Part shown: piece after piece, positions 11,488 to 23,790 of the stretch
Layout: each line of letters opens with the position of its first letter
How positions within the stretch are numbered: the stretch's first letter is position 1
Assembly: GCA_024138025.1 (NCBI GenBank)
Contig: JAMXBD010002234.1
Location: forward strand, 1-64,000
Reading direction: 5' to 3'
DNA length: 64,000 nt
Origin: Combretum micranthum
Taxonomy: Eukaryota; Streptophyta; Magnoliopsida; Myrtales; Combretaceae
Made by a program: the position numbers and the translations under genes
The notes under the pieces: generated by a model
The model's database searches: none
What the model saw: only the letters and a program-made list of their open reading frames with translations
Told to the model about the DNA's origin: nothing

Positions 11488-12063
11488 TCACAAAAACCAC
11501 AAGGACTCTGGCGTCAGGCTCAACTGTGGGTATAATAGCAGGTCGACTCTGTAATACTTCCTTAGGAAACCTGCAATTACTGAGATGATACATATCCACT
11601 CATCAGTATATGGATCAGTACTACGTACACCCATATGATCATCCCTAAAATCATGAGCATATATCCAACCTTTGCCAATATACTCCCATATCCTGAAATC
11701 TGGAAGAGTCGGCCTCATGGAATTTATTGATACTACAAATGCTATATTATCTATTTCTACTGCTCCACCATTCCTACCAACAAACCTTTCAAACCTATAA
11801 ATTAATTCAATAGCAGAACCTGGATTCGGGTGTGCTTTCTCCATCAGGAATAACCAATCTCTAAAGAGTGGCCTCAATCCATGTCTCCATTTGCTTAAAA
11901 TCTGATCCAAGGTTTTAGGATTGCCTGCCAATGCTAGGTCTTCCACCAAGATCCTCAACCTTCGCCTGTAATCAGTTAAAGTCTCTAAAGGTTGCATACT
12001 GAAAACCAACCACTTCACATAACAGGTTGCCGGATTAACCTGCACCACAAATAAAATTTGCAT
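11488..12063 (-). CDS. Extra 191-codon ORF between PBS and gag
   Basis: This intact ATG-to-stop frame lies in the leader of the retroelement, about 150 bp inside the PBS and about 900 bp before gag. Residues ~22-95 (MQPLETLTDYRRRLR, then LSKWRHGLRPLFRDWL and IELIYRFERF) are weakly reminiscent of a gag capsid helix pattern. Residues ~110-190 (including WEYIGKGWIYAHDF and DPYTDEWICII) match nothing I know. It is open where gag and pol are frameshifted. Upstream ORFs are known from Ogre elements but are not standard in Tekay-type chromoviruses (established knowledge). It could be a captured gene, a duplicated gag piece or chance; the composition (Trp, Pro and Arg rich) argues against chance. Confidence 0.45.
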   Translation of the reverse strand: MQILFVVQVNPATCYVKWLVFSMQPLETLTDYRRRLRILVEDLALAGNPKTLDQILSKWRHGLRPLFRDWLFLMEKAHPNPGSAIELIYRFERFVGRNGGAVEIDNIAFVVSINSMRPTLPDFRIWEYIGKGWIYAHDFRDDHMGVRSTDPYTDEWICIISVIAGFLRKYYRVDLLLYPQLSLTPESLWFL

Positions 12064-12209
12064 GACTAATAATAATCATACAGATTTTATTTTAGGTTCT
12101 TAATTCTACCCAAATCTACCCATACTAATCTTAAAATTCTATCACTACTACTATGTATACTAATTATGATTTTGTTTAATTTCATCTTTTTCTTATACTT
12201 GCAACCACA

Positions 12210-12221
12210 GCTCTGATACCA
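12210..12221 (-). other. Primer binding site, tRNA-iMet type
   Basis: The minus strand reads TGGTATCAGAGC, the standard match to the 3' end of initiator tRNA-Met, 8 bases inside the 5' LTR end at 12230. It sets the element's direction as minus. Confidence 0.9.
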
Positions 12222-12229
12222 ACTAAATC

Positions 12230-15200
12230 TGTCACGCCCCAATAGTACCCTAGTAGTAATATATATATATATAAGCCTGATAATCCAGACGATATCAAAT
12301 ACACATATTCATACTAGAACTACTTTGGAAAGTGACATATTTAACAAAACAGGATCTTTTTGGTTGCGTGATAAGAAACGATGAAAGTAAATAAAATCAA
12401 TACCATAATTAAGTGCTACAGTCTGAATAATAACTATTACAAACCATAAAACTATCTAAGTTCTCAGATAATAAAATTGATGCACTAACATCAATTAATA
12501 CATATAAATAAAGAAACTATTTTCCCTGTTTCCAAAACTCTTCAAGCTTTAGAATCATACCGGCTCTAAGCTCCTAGAAGCCACCAACCAAGGCTTAAGT
12601 GTCATCCTGTAAGGACTGTAGGAGTGTGAGCATAACCACGGGCTCAGTGAATAACCAGACTTATCACAACAAGCAAGTTATTATCAATCATATGTAATGC
12701 ATCAATCAAACACATGAACAATTACAAGCTTGGACAAACCGGAATCCAAACAGGATGGAGATTTACGCCCTCTCATCGGGGTTGAAGGAACCGATACCTG
12801 AATCACCTACCCAGGAGAAACTAAGTACACAGGAATCCATAATCCTCACAATTATTATCTCTTTATGTTAATGATGTTTTAAACACTCAGTTCTTGTTTT
12901 GTACCTTAGAAACTCCACTAAGTCTGAGCCATTTCACAGCGATACCATGGGCGGCGTCCTTCGTTATCAGTTAGTTCCCATGGAACAGACAGAACAAGGT
13001 AAACTTGCGTAGAACTAATAGCCCATTGCCTAGAAAAACCAAGTATTACCAAGAACCGAAATTCTAACACGTAATAGGTGTTCGTAAAACAAAATGCAGT
13101 ATGTGTAAATCATGCTATGCATGCACCATTTTGCTTATGAGTTTGATAAGTTTTAGTCAGGTTATAAGTGTTCAAACTTTATTCAGACATTCAACATGCT
13201 TCACATACAATGATTTCACAAATCATTCATTATCACTTTTGATTAGTAATATTTATCAAACAAGTAAATACAAACAGCAAGCAAATCCCATAATCCCATA
13301 CACACGAGAGTTCATTATTATTATCTTGTATTTTAGTGCAACTATACTATAATCACAAACAATGTAACAAGTCTAAGTTACTCACCTGCTCATACTGATC
13401 AATCGTAGTAATCAATCGGGAAATTCTCGACAATATCGAAATTACCTATTAAAATAAAGTACTTGTCAATAATATTTATAAATAGAAAATTAAATTCCTA
13501 TGAGTGACTAAGTGTCCTAGATCGGTATTTGGTATTATTCCTATGGTTTATAGCGATTTCTTAAAGTATTAATTCTTATGGAAAAGGAATATCTATCGTT
13601 CAATTCTTTTAAGTTTCTTCGATTGAGGATTATTTTAGAGGATCCCATTTAACTTCCATTTATATCATAAGTTCCATCATAACCTATAGGAGTCTCGGTA
13701 TGTATAACTTTCATGAATTTGTTTGTACCCTTTTCTTGTAATGTAGGTCTTCTAATCATGCTTGTAAAGCTTGTTTTATCAAGCTTTATGTTCATATAAG
13801 GTCTTAGAAGCTTTAAACATGCATTTAGACTAGATTAGATGAAGTTTGAGTCTTGTTTTGTTCACTTCATCCTTAAATCCGAATTTACTATTACCACAAT
13901 TATAAGACTTCTAAGTTGTTGTTTTTCTCTTCCAACAATACCTAAGCATTCTCAACACATCAACCATCTTTCCTCTATAATTCATCAATAGATTTGCAAC
14001 TTTTATCAACCACAAAACTTTCTTCAAATGCTCAATAATTCATCCTAAAGTCTATTCACAATTTAACAAGGATAGGTTTAGTTTGGAACTTACCTTGGAT
14101 TGGAATGGAAGGAGGAGGTTCAATTTCCTCTTAAAGCAAGAACTAAACGTAGATCAAAGATTAGAGGATGAGTTTCTAACTAAACAACATTAACTATAAT
14201 AAAAGTTTACTAATGAAATCTAATATCCTTACCTTGTTAAGCTAATATCTTCCTCTTGAATCCTAGGATAAGTTAGGATTTTTTATTCGGTTTTGGTTGT
14301 TATTGATGATCTTAATGTGTAGGCAAGATGTAGAAGTAGGCTAGAGGTTTATGTTTGTTCATACAAGATTACTAAGCTTCTATGTTGGAGGTAGTAAGGG
14401 AAAAAGGAATGTAAAAAGTGCTAGACGCACTTGTAGTTGCAGCTGAGATTTTAGAGTGTTTTTGTGGAATTTATGAGCTCAAATTGTGTCTAACTTAGGC
14501 TTATATACTTATACTAGGACTAAACTAAGTTTTAGAGGCTATGGAATGGTTTTGGACTTGGAAAATGTCCACAAATGCAGCTGGGATTTTCTACCCGATT
14601 TTGCAAAGTTGGATGCAAAATTTGACTTGGGTTTGACAGATTTTTGTGGCTATCTTTTAGAGTCTTAATTATATTTGTTTGGTAGCTAATTAATGCTATT
14701 TATGTATGTAAAAATAAGAGATCAACTTGTGTAAAAATTGGGTCAAAATCTATTGAAGTTTGAAGTGTGAAAACTGAAATTTCTAGAACAATTCCACCTC
14801 GATTTTTGGACGAATTTTGGATCCGATTTTCTCATTAATTTTTGGTATATGAAGTGTCCATTTGTAGGCTCCTTATTGGTGTTTAATTGGTCAAAAATAT
14901 CAGCTCATTGAATCCTAGGAATTTTGCAATAATCGGAGCTAACTTGGAGATATGTGCTGCTGTATCTTGTGAAATTTTCTTCTCTGCTGCAGCTGTCAAG
15001 ATCCGAATTTGGCATGGATGTTTGGGGTGGTTGTGGTTGTTTTTTTGTACTGAAATTCTCCTCATTTATTTTTTATTACATGTGGAAGGTTGTGGTTGGA
15101 TTGTGGGTCTATTTCATTTGAATTTTGAGGTTCAAATTTCGGATCAAACTTGGTTAAGAAATCAGGTCTCTGAAGCAGGGAAGGTTCATGCTGCTGTATC

Positions 15201-16399
15201 CCGATTTTTCCACCTTGATTTGGTGTTGTTTTCCTCTTCTATTTGGTTTGTGATTCTTGTAAATTAATTATGGGTTATAGGTGTAGCTTTTGGGTTGGTT
15301 GGGGTGTCCTTTTCGGGTTGAAATTCGTTTTAAAAATCGAATCAAAGTTGGTTTAAATGTCAGCTAGTTGCAGTGAGTCTCCTGCTATTGTTGCTGCTCT
15401 GTTTTTCTTCAAGATGCTCTATTTTTCATCGAGCAGTGCTTGCGTGTGTGTGGATGGATGATCGGGGGGAGCTACTTGCTGATCCCTTACTGCCTGTTGC
15501 TGTGTGCGTGTGTGGATGAGGCTGCTTGTTGGCGCTGCTGCTGCTCGATGGATTGCCTTGACCGTACGCCTCTTGCAGCATGCGCGTGAGGAGATTTAAG
15601 TTGCTCGATCATCAAGCTGCTTGGTGGATGGCTGATTCCTGCTGCTGGCGCGTGTAGGACTTGGCTCGCTCGGAATTAAACAACGCGCATGAAGCTCCAG
15701 TTGTTCAATGTTCCTGGCCTCCATTCAAGCAGCGGTTGAGAGAAATTCGATTTTCTCTCTTTTTTTATATATATATAATAGTTACGAAAATATTTTTATT
15801 AAAAAAAATAAATTATTCGCATATAATTATACTCATTATATTTTCATTTTATCGAGATAATATTATTTAAGTTACAACAAAACTTTAATTTATTTGTATT
15901 TCCAAGTTTTTAGTTGAAACTTCACACGGTTAATTATTTTTAGTATTTTTAACTTACGTGATTAAATTTTCAAACTCGATGAATTAAATTAGGAACCAAG
16001 TCCTAATAAATTTAGAACTCCCTAGCAATTATAATAGCGGGTTCGAAATTTTCTTTTTAGTTCTAAGTTGATAATTGTTGTTCAGTATTAGTGTTTGTTT
16101 ATATTTATAATCTATTGTTTTATATCGATAAGCTCTATAAATAAACTGTATCTTATCGGTTTTGAAATTTTAAAACTATTTCTAGTTATATCTTGAATTA
16201 TCAGTTCAAGATACAAAATCTTGTTTTTGGTATTTATTAAGGTCGAGAAAATTTTTATTCGGGTTTTTCAAACTAGAAATGAGTTTATCTCAACTCATAG
16301 GTCTATTCTAAGATTTCTATTGGTTTCTAAATTCACTATTTATTTTACGTTTTCTATTCTACTACTGTATACTATTATGAAAATTTCTGGGGTTTACAA
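12230..16399 (-). repeat. 5' LTR of the 14.9-kb element (4170 bp)
   Basis: It matches 1496-5669 from TGTCACGCCCC to GGGGTTTACA, with scattered substitutions and small indels. It is the 5' LTR because the PBS lies next to its 12230 end. It should hold the element promoter, but no single TATA box could be chosen with confidence in so AT-rich a sequence. A 126-codon plus-strand frame near 14887 is antisense to the element and has no domain. Confidence 0.93.
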
Positions 16400-16404
16400 T
16401 TCTT
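16400..16404. repeat. Target-site duplication, right (ATTCT)
   Basis: It is identical to 1491-1495 and directly abuts the terminal CA of the LTR. Confidence 0.9.
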
Positions 16405-17990
16405 CCTATCAATTAACCACTAAGCCACTTATAAAAGTCATGGCACCATGATAAGGATGGTCTAAGCGCCTAAACTACCATGTCTACTCGGACAAGGTTG
16501 CCGCCCCTTACCAGATTCAATGGCATAAAGTAAAATCAATACAAACAATTTTTAAATTGTCTTCAATTAAAATCAAGTTAGGATATGCCTATCCTAAGCA
16601 AACAACAAACAAAGTTATTATGTACCTGACTTGTCACGTTTAGGATTAAAAGATGCAATCGACTCAGGATTTGAATCTGTAGCAAGAAATTCATTTCATA
16701 TCAAAATCACTAACTCTCATTCAAATATTCATCACAAATAGTTATTAGGTACTAAACATTCAATAAATTCAAATGAACTCATATAATAATATAACTTAGT
16801 TTTTTTGTACCCATAATAGATTCATATAAGTTTTCTTTTAAAAAAAAATCACAAACTAGGAAACAAATAAGGAAAAACATATAAAGCAATAAAATCATTT
16901 CATACAAAAATTATTATTAGTATTATTTTTTTTAAAAAGAGTACGATATTGTTTATGCTCATATGGGGCCTTTTGAAGGACCGTATGGATCATATGAGGC
17001 TGTTTGCAGGGTTGTATAAATTTTAGAACGAAATCAATAAACAAACATCCCTCTAAACGGGCCTGTATGCAAAGCTGTTTCAACTAAAGAGATTTACTCA
17101 AAATGGTTAGATAACACAACACCCCTCTAAACGGGCATGTATGCAAGGCTCTTTGGAGCTAGGGAAAGCTCACGAAACTCACTCGAGAGCGCAACACTCT
17201 TTACCACAGGCCGTTTTGGGGACCGTTTGCACCATAAACTCCCCAAACACCCCTCCAAACTAGCATTTGACAGGATGTTTGGAATTTTCAAACTTCCCCT
17301 GTTATGAACTCATGTTTTACACACTTTTCACTTCTCTAACCTTACTCTAAGCTTAATACAAACATCATATAACATTTTACATGCTCCTAACAATTCAAAA
17401 CATGTATGAACTTCATATTTCAAGCATCAAACAGCTTCTTAACCTACTTTTATACACTTCATCATCATCATGAACACATACACTATCTCAAACAACTCCT
17501 ACACATGCAACTACTTGTCTACTACAGCTTTCACCTTCACAACAACTTCAATACTTTTTGTACTCAACAACCACTCCAAAAACTCATATACTCCAACTTC
17601 AAGGATCTAAAAGCTTTCTCAACAACCCAACAACAACTCAACACATGAAAGTTGATATTTATCCTTTGTGTTTGACTCTTGTTAGCAAATTTTGAGTGGG
17701 CTTTGGCTTTATTTTTGGCATTATTTGAGCCAAATTTTCTGCTAAGTTTGGGTTTAGGTTTTAGTTGGGTTTTGCTGTAATAGAACTTATGTTTTTCATG
17801 CATTACACAACTATCAATATTACTATCAAAACTTACTAACACACACAACATGTAACACTACATCAATTCTAATTCTTATAAACACAATCAACATGTAATA
17901 CATTACAATTTTCAAATCATGCTAACATATCCTATTTTAATATCTAATCATCCACTATAAATTCTATATTTCAAGTAGGCACTACATGTA
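16405..17990. repeat. LTR-like repeat copy A, right part
   Basis: The repeat interrupted at 1490 continues here. It has the same order as copy B after its empty site, with 'ggtctaagcgcctaaactac' and 'ggattcaatggcataaa'-like segments. At 16960-17295 it holds a block of imperfect repeats (two units with CCTCTAAACGGGC, about 65 bp apart). The homologous position in copy B has a different GC-rich block. The right limit is approximate. Confidence 0.55.
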
Positions 17991-18074
17991 TATTCAAATT
18001 AATTAAGCATTAAATTTTTTTGAATTTTTCAAAGAGTTTTTTTTTTAACTTATAACTACTGTTTCTAAAGATTT

Positions 18075-18210
18075 ATTAAGGTTTTTTTTTTCCTTTCCAT
18101 CTATTTTACATGGTACAATTTACTGCGCAAGGAATCAAACTTGAACCATCTCAATGAAAATCTCCGATATTCATCCCACTAGATTATTGATAGCCTTGCT
18201 TATTAAGAAT
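18075..18210 (-). mobile_element. Possible tRNA-derived SINE
   Basis: On the minus strand an A-box-like AATCTAGTGGG is followed about 30 bases later by GGTTCAAGTTTGATTCC, which resembles a polymerase III B box, and then by GGAAAAAAAAA as an A-rich tail. The order and spacing fit a short plant SINE. No target duplication was established. Confidence 0.35.
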
Positions 18211-18561
18211 TTAGGTTAAATAATTTCCGTACTTTTAAATTTTGAATACTTATTTCACAAAGATACATATATATATATATAGATAAATATATGACAGATT
18301 TTTTTTATATAACATATTTATAGAAGTCATAATTATCTATCACCATTTATGTTATTAATAATTTGAAGAACATTATCGTTAAATATGTTAGGAAGACAAA
18401 ACAATATTCATAAGTAATTAATAAAACTGTGCATGTCAACTCTTATCAGTATCACCGCTTAAGGTTAGTTTACTTGCCATGACTATCAGGGTCAAGTGGG
18501 AAGAAAATATCTACAAAAGGATTGACAGCAGGTGCTACTTAAGCCATAGCTGAGAAACAAA

Positions 18562-18900
18562 CATCATTTTAGTGTTCATAAATCCCCTACTTGAATTACC
18601 ATATACCTATATGACTTTGTTCAATGAATTAAGGGGAAGTCATGGACAACAAAGCCATGTTCGGACTATCGTTTTAAGTCTTCTCATAAAACAGGCCATG
18701 CCTTACATGGAATTTGTGACAATTATTGTCCTCAGTGTGCAATGATGGAACACAAGAAATGAACATCATGTTAACGATCATAAATGGCCCCCACTTGAAT
18801 TACCATATACCTATATAACTTTGTTTAATGAACTAAACGATAAGGGGAAGTCATCGACAACAAAGCCATGTTTGGACCATTATTTTAAGTCTTGTCATAA
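18562..18900. repeat. Two-unit direct repeat, ~130-bp units
   Basis: 18562-18690 and 18762-18900 align by eye. They share 'acttgaattaccatatacc' and 'gacaacaaagccatgtt', and each ends with 'agtctt.tcataa'. The spacing is about 200 bp. No coding potential was seen; it is probably part of an old transposon or LTR. Confidence 0.65.
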
Positions 18901-20435
18901 GTTTTTAGAGACTTTAGCTTAACACTCCATTCAAGATTATCCAAGGGGCAAGAGAAGTATTGAGATGATCAAACCCATTGCATTTAAGATATTTTGGGAA
19001 GGGTTGTATTTAAAGGACCATGGGGCTTGTAATATAAGTACAGAACTGTGAATTCCCTAACTTAAGGTCAAGTATGCCACTAATGAAACTTTGCCAAACT
19101 TCCTTTCAATTAAGAGTACCCAAGTTTACATGTTGAGCAAGTTACCACAACAATCAAGCAACTTGAAAATAGAGCACCCAAAGCCTATTTTAAACTCTAA
19201 AATGTTAACAATAGTAGCTAGGAGGGAGAATGAGCACGACTGATGCTATAATAATAACTTTGACATGGTTTCGTAAAACAATCATATCTATCTCATCCCA
19301 CCTCATGTTGAGATGTTTCAAGATGCCGTAGAAAGCTAAGAGAGAGATCTTTAACTTTTACATTCTAAGTTCTGCATAATTTGGATGAATTAGGGTAAAA
19401 AATTGTGCTTGAAGTTCCTATATGTGCATGTATGGCACCTTGATTCTTATTTCGATAGAATTCCATAAATTGCACACATCTTTCTCATTTGAGCTTTTTT
19501 TGACTATATTCAAAATTCAATAAAAAAGATAAAAGGGAGATCTATAAATTTTATGCTTTTAGTTTTACAAAATTATGAAGGTATCAACGTCAAGAAGTAT
19601 CACAAAATTACTGCACATGAAGTATAGTGCCTAAATTAGCAACTCAACATATTTTTGTAAATTGTGTACATTTATATAATTCGAGCTCCATTTGATGTGA
19701 TTTGAAGTCCTACAGAAAGATAAGAAAAATCCATGTAGCTTTTATGTTTTAGGTTTTAAGAAATTCTAATTGCATCATGGCCAAATTTTGTGGCAAAGTT
19801 GAATAGAATTGTGTACAGCAGGAGCATCAATAACCAAGAATAACAACTAGCCATTAATTTTATAAAGTCAACCCCTTAATTTTACAAGGGGTGAAGGAAG
19901 GCAATCACTATACCATCACAATATCATGTATTTCTTGACATACAATTTATATTATATATTTTTATACTAGGAGAATTTAAAGATTTTACTATTTAGTACT
20001 GGTAATCAACATACATATGAATGTTTTTAATTAGTTCACAATAATATATACAATAAAAAAACTTAAAATACATACAACATTAAAAATTTAAGATGTATAC
20101 TATCATGACCTTAAATAGGGGTATGTAAGATTTATTCTAAAGTTATCATGTCATATGTACACTCGCAATATGAAAATCATCTTATATGTTAGAGATTGCA
20201 ACTCTACATAGTTTCCTAGTTTTTATTTCATATTATTATATAGAGAGTATATTTAATTAGCTAAAGACAACTATGCAAGCCAACCCTATATCACCAAAAC
20301 CATAGAGAATTGGTATCCTCTAGTAGTAAAATTGGGTACATCCTACATTGAATAAAGTTCCAAATAATTGTGCAGTTTTTTGATCTATTGCTAAATGTTT
20401 ATCTTACATGTGATTTTTCTGTCATTAAGGAGTCC
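18901..20435. other. Non-coding; degenerate ~200-bp repeats
   Basis: Three weakly similar stretches start near 19318, 19500 and 19695. Each carries a variant of 'aagataaaagggagatct' followed by 'ttttatgttttag' and an 'aattatga' type segment. They may be remnants of an internally repetitive LTR. No gene or RNA was recognised. Confidence 0.4.
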
Positions 20436-20439
20436 AATT

Positions 20440-20830
20440 GAGGAGTACTCTCTACTCACTTCTAGCATTTTCCTATCATGCACTGAACCTACAATAAAAT
20501 GATAGTGGTATGAGCAAAACCAAGAATCAATAAGTTATCTCTCACAACTGTATGTCAAGTAGATCCACATAAGTTTTATCAAGCAAAATCATATGCTATG
20601 TTATAATCAATCATATGAAATAAAATTAGCATATCAATTGGTTGTCTAGTTACCAAATGTGGTACAGATTTATGCCCTTCGATACCAATGCTTCGAAAAT
20701 AGTATTTCATCATTAGTGCCTAGTGTACTAAGGGCTGGAGTTTCAATGGAGAAAAAGTGTACCCCTCATAATTAAAATCACTAATGCGTTTTAAGTTATC
20801 CAAAGAAACCCCCAAAACTTAGTTCTACAG
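20440..20830 (-). repeat. Fragment of a Tekay-like LTR
   Basis: Order and phrases resemble the LTR interior of the other elements: a 'tgagcaaaaccaagaatcaataagttat' type segment, then 'tatgcccttcgatacc'. It directly precedes the LTR start at 20833 and seems to be an older relic. Confidence 0.4.
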
Positions 20831-20832
20831 AC

Positions 20833-23790
20833 TGTCACACCTCGACAAGGTACCTTAGCAGTAAAAATGCTCCACATAACAAGATTACAATAAAAACTAA
20901 ACTCCATTTAAGCCTTTTGAAACTTACAGAGAGACATATGGGCAACATACTATTATAATACTTTGTGGCGTAGACAGTTAAAACAAGATCGTGAGGTTGT
21001 TTGAAAAAAAAAAATTGCATATATAAATCCCATAACAAAAAGTTCTCAAGAGATGTTGCATAAACTTTCATCTAAAACATCAAAGTCTCTAAACAACATT
21101 CTTGGATAGTCCATTGTACAAAAAATTAGACTTCTCTCTCTCGTGCATGCCTTGTTTCCTTTACTAACTATAACCTTTCCTTCACCTCAGAGCATGGATC
21201 AACTTTGGTGATCCCTGAAACCATTCAAATCTATGGAAGTGTGAGCCTAACCACGGCTCAATGAATGATTAGATCACTTCACATATCAACTAAATGTGAA
21301 CAAGTTTAATTACAAGCATATGCAATGCAATAATCAACCATATGAACTAAACACAATTCAGATGATCGAAATCCAAACTTATGGAGATTTATGCTTTCTC
21401 TTGGGAGTTAAATGACTGACTCTAGTATCTCATGCCCATGATAGACTGAGAATTAAGGAAGGAGACATTTTCGAATTTTATTTAATAGACTTTCATATAC
21501 AATAATCATAGTCCCAACTTCACCTTAAAACCTCAGAAGCCCCATTAAGTATCAACACCTAAAGCTAACCCTAACTCAAGTGACATCCTTCAGTATCTAC
21601 TTAGTTCCCACTAAATTGACAATCCTATGGTAACCTGACCTAGAGTCACTAGACTCATGAAGCATTACACAAAATTGGAATATCTATACTAACGTGGGTA
21701 CCATGCTAATGTAGTTTGTGATGTCATGCAATGCATGTCCATTTAAATTACTATCAATTGTTTAAAATTAAGGTTTGTTAATTAACACTCATCAAAGTTA
21801 CAAACATGCATTTTATTTCCATGTAGTACAACACTCACTTACACCAATGACCATCACTCGAAGCCATAAAATTTATTATTCATTCAATCACAACACAAAA
21901 AGCGCTATTCCCAAGGCCCATGCAATTTTATCCATTCCAGTAGTTTAACAGAACCAGTACAACTCTATTACAAGGACAATCAGTGTGAAGGATCATAATC
22001 ACTCACCTAAGCATCATGTTTAAAGGTCGTATTAATCTTCTAGGAACTCGAGATCTTGATTTGTAGCTCTTATAGAACAATAAGCACACCTTACTTCGTT
22101 AGTGACTAAGTAGGAGTTCTTATTGGTGCTTAAGTGTCTTAACTTGTTTCTCAATCTTTCTTAGAGAAAAACTGCTTTTCTAAGGCTCGATGGTATACTA
22201 AGATTGTTATAATCCTTTTAAAGCTTAATTAGAAAAGTAGGCTACATGTATAACATTATCTTAGGTTGTTTCTTAATCCAACTTGGGTCGCGGGTCACAT
22301 AGGGGAAGGTCGTGAGGGGGTCAAGGGCTCGAATTTCGACTACGACTTAGGCAAGGTAGGGGTTGCATCCTCATATTTTCTCACAACTAGAACTATAAAT
22401 CACATTAAGGGCTCGACCCAGGCCACAGTTGAAGCTGTGACCAAAACACTACCCTTCATCTTTACCTTAGTTTCACCTCGTGACTCTAAGTCGTGACACG
22501 ACTTGGTTATGATCTCCAACTTACACAAAACATTAACTATTTCTACTTCATTTTTACACTTCAACCTTTCTTAAACTGATATGCAACTAAAGGTTAGACT
22601 AAAGACAGCTTAGCATAACTATATTCAACATCATTTCTAACATCCTACTAAGAAAACTTAAACTCATCATTCTTCCATTTAACTATAACTTAAGCATGAA
22701 TACACTATTATTTCTACTTATTCTATTATAGAAATTATTAAGTCTATTCTATTTATGTAAAGTTACTTACATTATAAGTTTTGATAGACATACTATAGTC
22801 TTAAAACATAAATAACTTTTTCAAAGCATATTTATCTATGTTCTTATCCTTCATTAACCAGATTAACATAAGTTCTATAACTCATTAAACCTGTTACATT
22901 TAAGATTTTACTACTAAGTTGTAAAGTATGTGAAAATACCTATTTTTCTAGTAAAACAATCATTGTGGTTTAAAAGGACAAAGATTATCTGAGTTTAGTT
23001 TTGGTCTTTAGAGAAAATGCTTCACCCTTCCCTTTTGAAATATATAGGGGTAAAGCTTCATGTGAAAGATCAAAAGAAATTCTTTAATGGTGAAAATGAG
23101 AGTTTAGAAAGAAGTTTTGGGTCCTAGTTGTTAACATAGATAAAATGAAAAAGTGAGTCCTTTCTATAAAAGTTGGGAGCAAAAGAAGTTAATGATTATT
23201 CTATTTCATGTTAGGCAAAAGATACATTGTTCTATTCTATTTGTGTTAAGGTATACCTTTACCGTAAAATTTTTTAATCTTATCTTTACCTACTGGCATA
23301 CATTTTCAAATTAGGCCACATTTTCAACAAGAAAAAGGTACACAGTTTGGTGTTGTCATTGTCAGCATTTAATGAATAAGACTTTACGAAAAAGTGGAAA
23401 AATCTGCCCTTATTTTACTAGATCATGGCGAAATAAACTTACAAAACAGCTTGGGTAAAAGGTTTTAGACATAAATTATAAGACTCCAAAATTCAAACAT
23501 ATATAAGACGAAGAATTTATGGTATGAGATAGCTATATGTAAGATGAAGAATTTATGGTACCAGATAACTATTAAAGAATATACAAGCAAATTATTAATT
23601 ATTTCGAGACAACAAGGTTAACAACAGGATTTAATATTCTATCCTTATGAAAATAAATTTTAAATTATTACTTAGTGTTTTCATTTATGTGCGCCATACC
23701 TAGGCTATCATTGACCATCCAAACTTTAAGGATTTATTTCCTAACCTTGATAAAGGGAAAACCTTGGAGATTAAATTATCTTCCCACACA
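20833..23790 (-). repeat. 3' LTR of the decayed chromovirus (~2.96 kb)
   Basis: It starts TGTCACACCTCG, like the TGTCACGCCCC of the intact element. The following ~600 bp are colinear with that LTR (a 'gtgtgagc.taacca.ggctca' segment, then 'ggagattta.gc'). The far end is set at CCCACACA|ACCCC, just before the pyrimidine tract 23791-23803. That gives TGTGTGGG as LTR start on the minus strand. This inner end is less sure than the outer one. Confidence 0.55.
23503..23573. repeat. Two-unit tandem repeat, ~36 bp
   Basis: Two adjacent units share TAAGA.GAAGAATTTATGGTA and an 'agataRct' end. They lie inside the LTR of the decayed element and are probably a local slippage duplication. Confidence 0.7.

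Larger units (their letters stand above)
1496..16399 (-). mobile_element. Complete Ty3/gypsy chromovirus, Tekay/Del type, 14.9 kb
   Basis: Two long direct repeats (1496-5669 and 12230-16399) enclose gag-pol on the minus strand. The order is LTR, PBS, leader with extra ORF, gag with CCHC zinc knuckles, protease, reverse transcriptase, RNase H, integrase, a C-terminal chromodomain-like tail, PPT and LTR. ATTCT flanks both sides. The domain order and C-terminal tail place it with chromoviruses; the very long LTRs fit the Tekay/Del lineage (inference). The coding part carries several frameshifts, so it is not autonomous, although all cis signals remain. By eye the two LTRs differ at only a few positions per hundred, which suggests an insertion that is neither new nor ancient. 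It sits inside LTR-like repeat copy A. Confidence 0.93.

Noticed and set aside
12210..12221. tRNA-like stretch
   Set aside because: This and 56922-56935 are primer binding sites complementary to tRNA-iMet, not tRNA genes; no cloverleaf surrounds them.
14887..15267. 126-codon plus-strand frame, also present in shorter form at 4132-4380
   Set aside because: It lies inside the LTR of the 14.9-kb element, antisense to it, with a low-complexity Phe/Trp/Leu composition. The twin LTR has it truncated, so it is not maintained as a gene.
22266..22496. 76-codon plus-strand frame (MFLNPTWVAGHIGEGREG...)
   Set aside because: It lies in the LTR of the decayed chromovirus, antisense to it, at a GC-richer block similar to those in the other LTRs. 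No domain.
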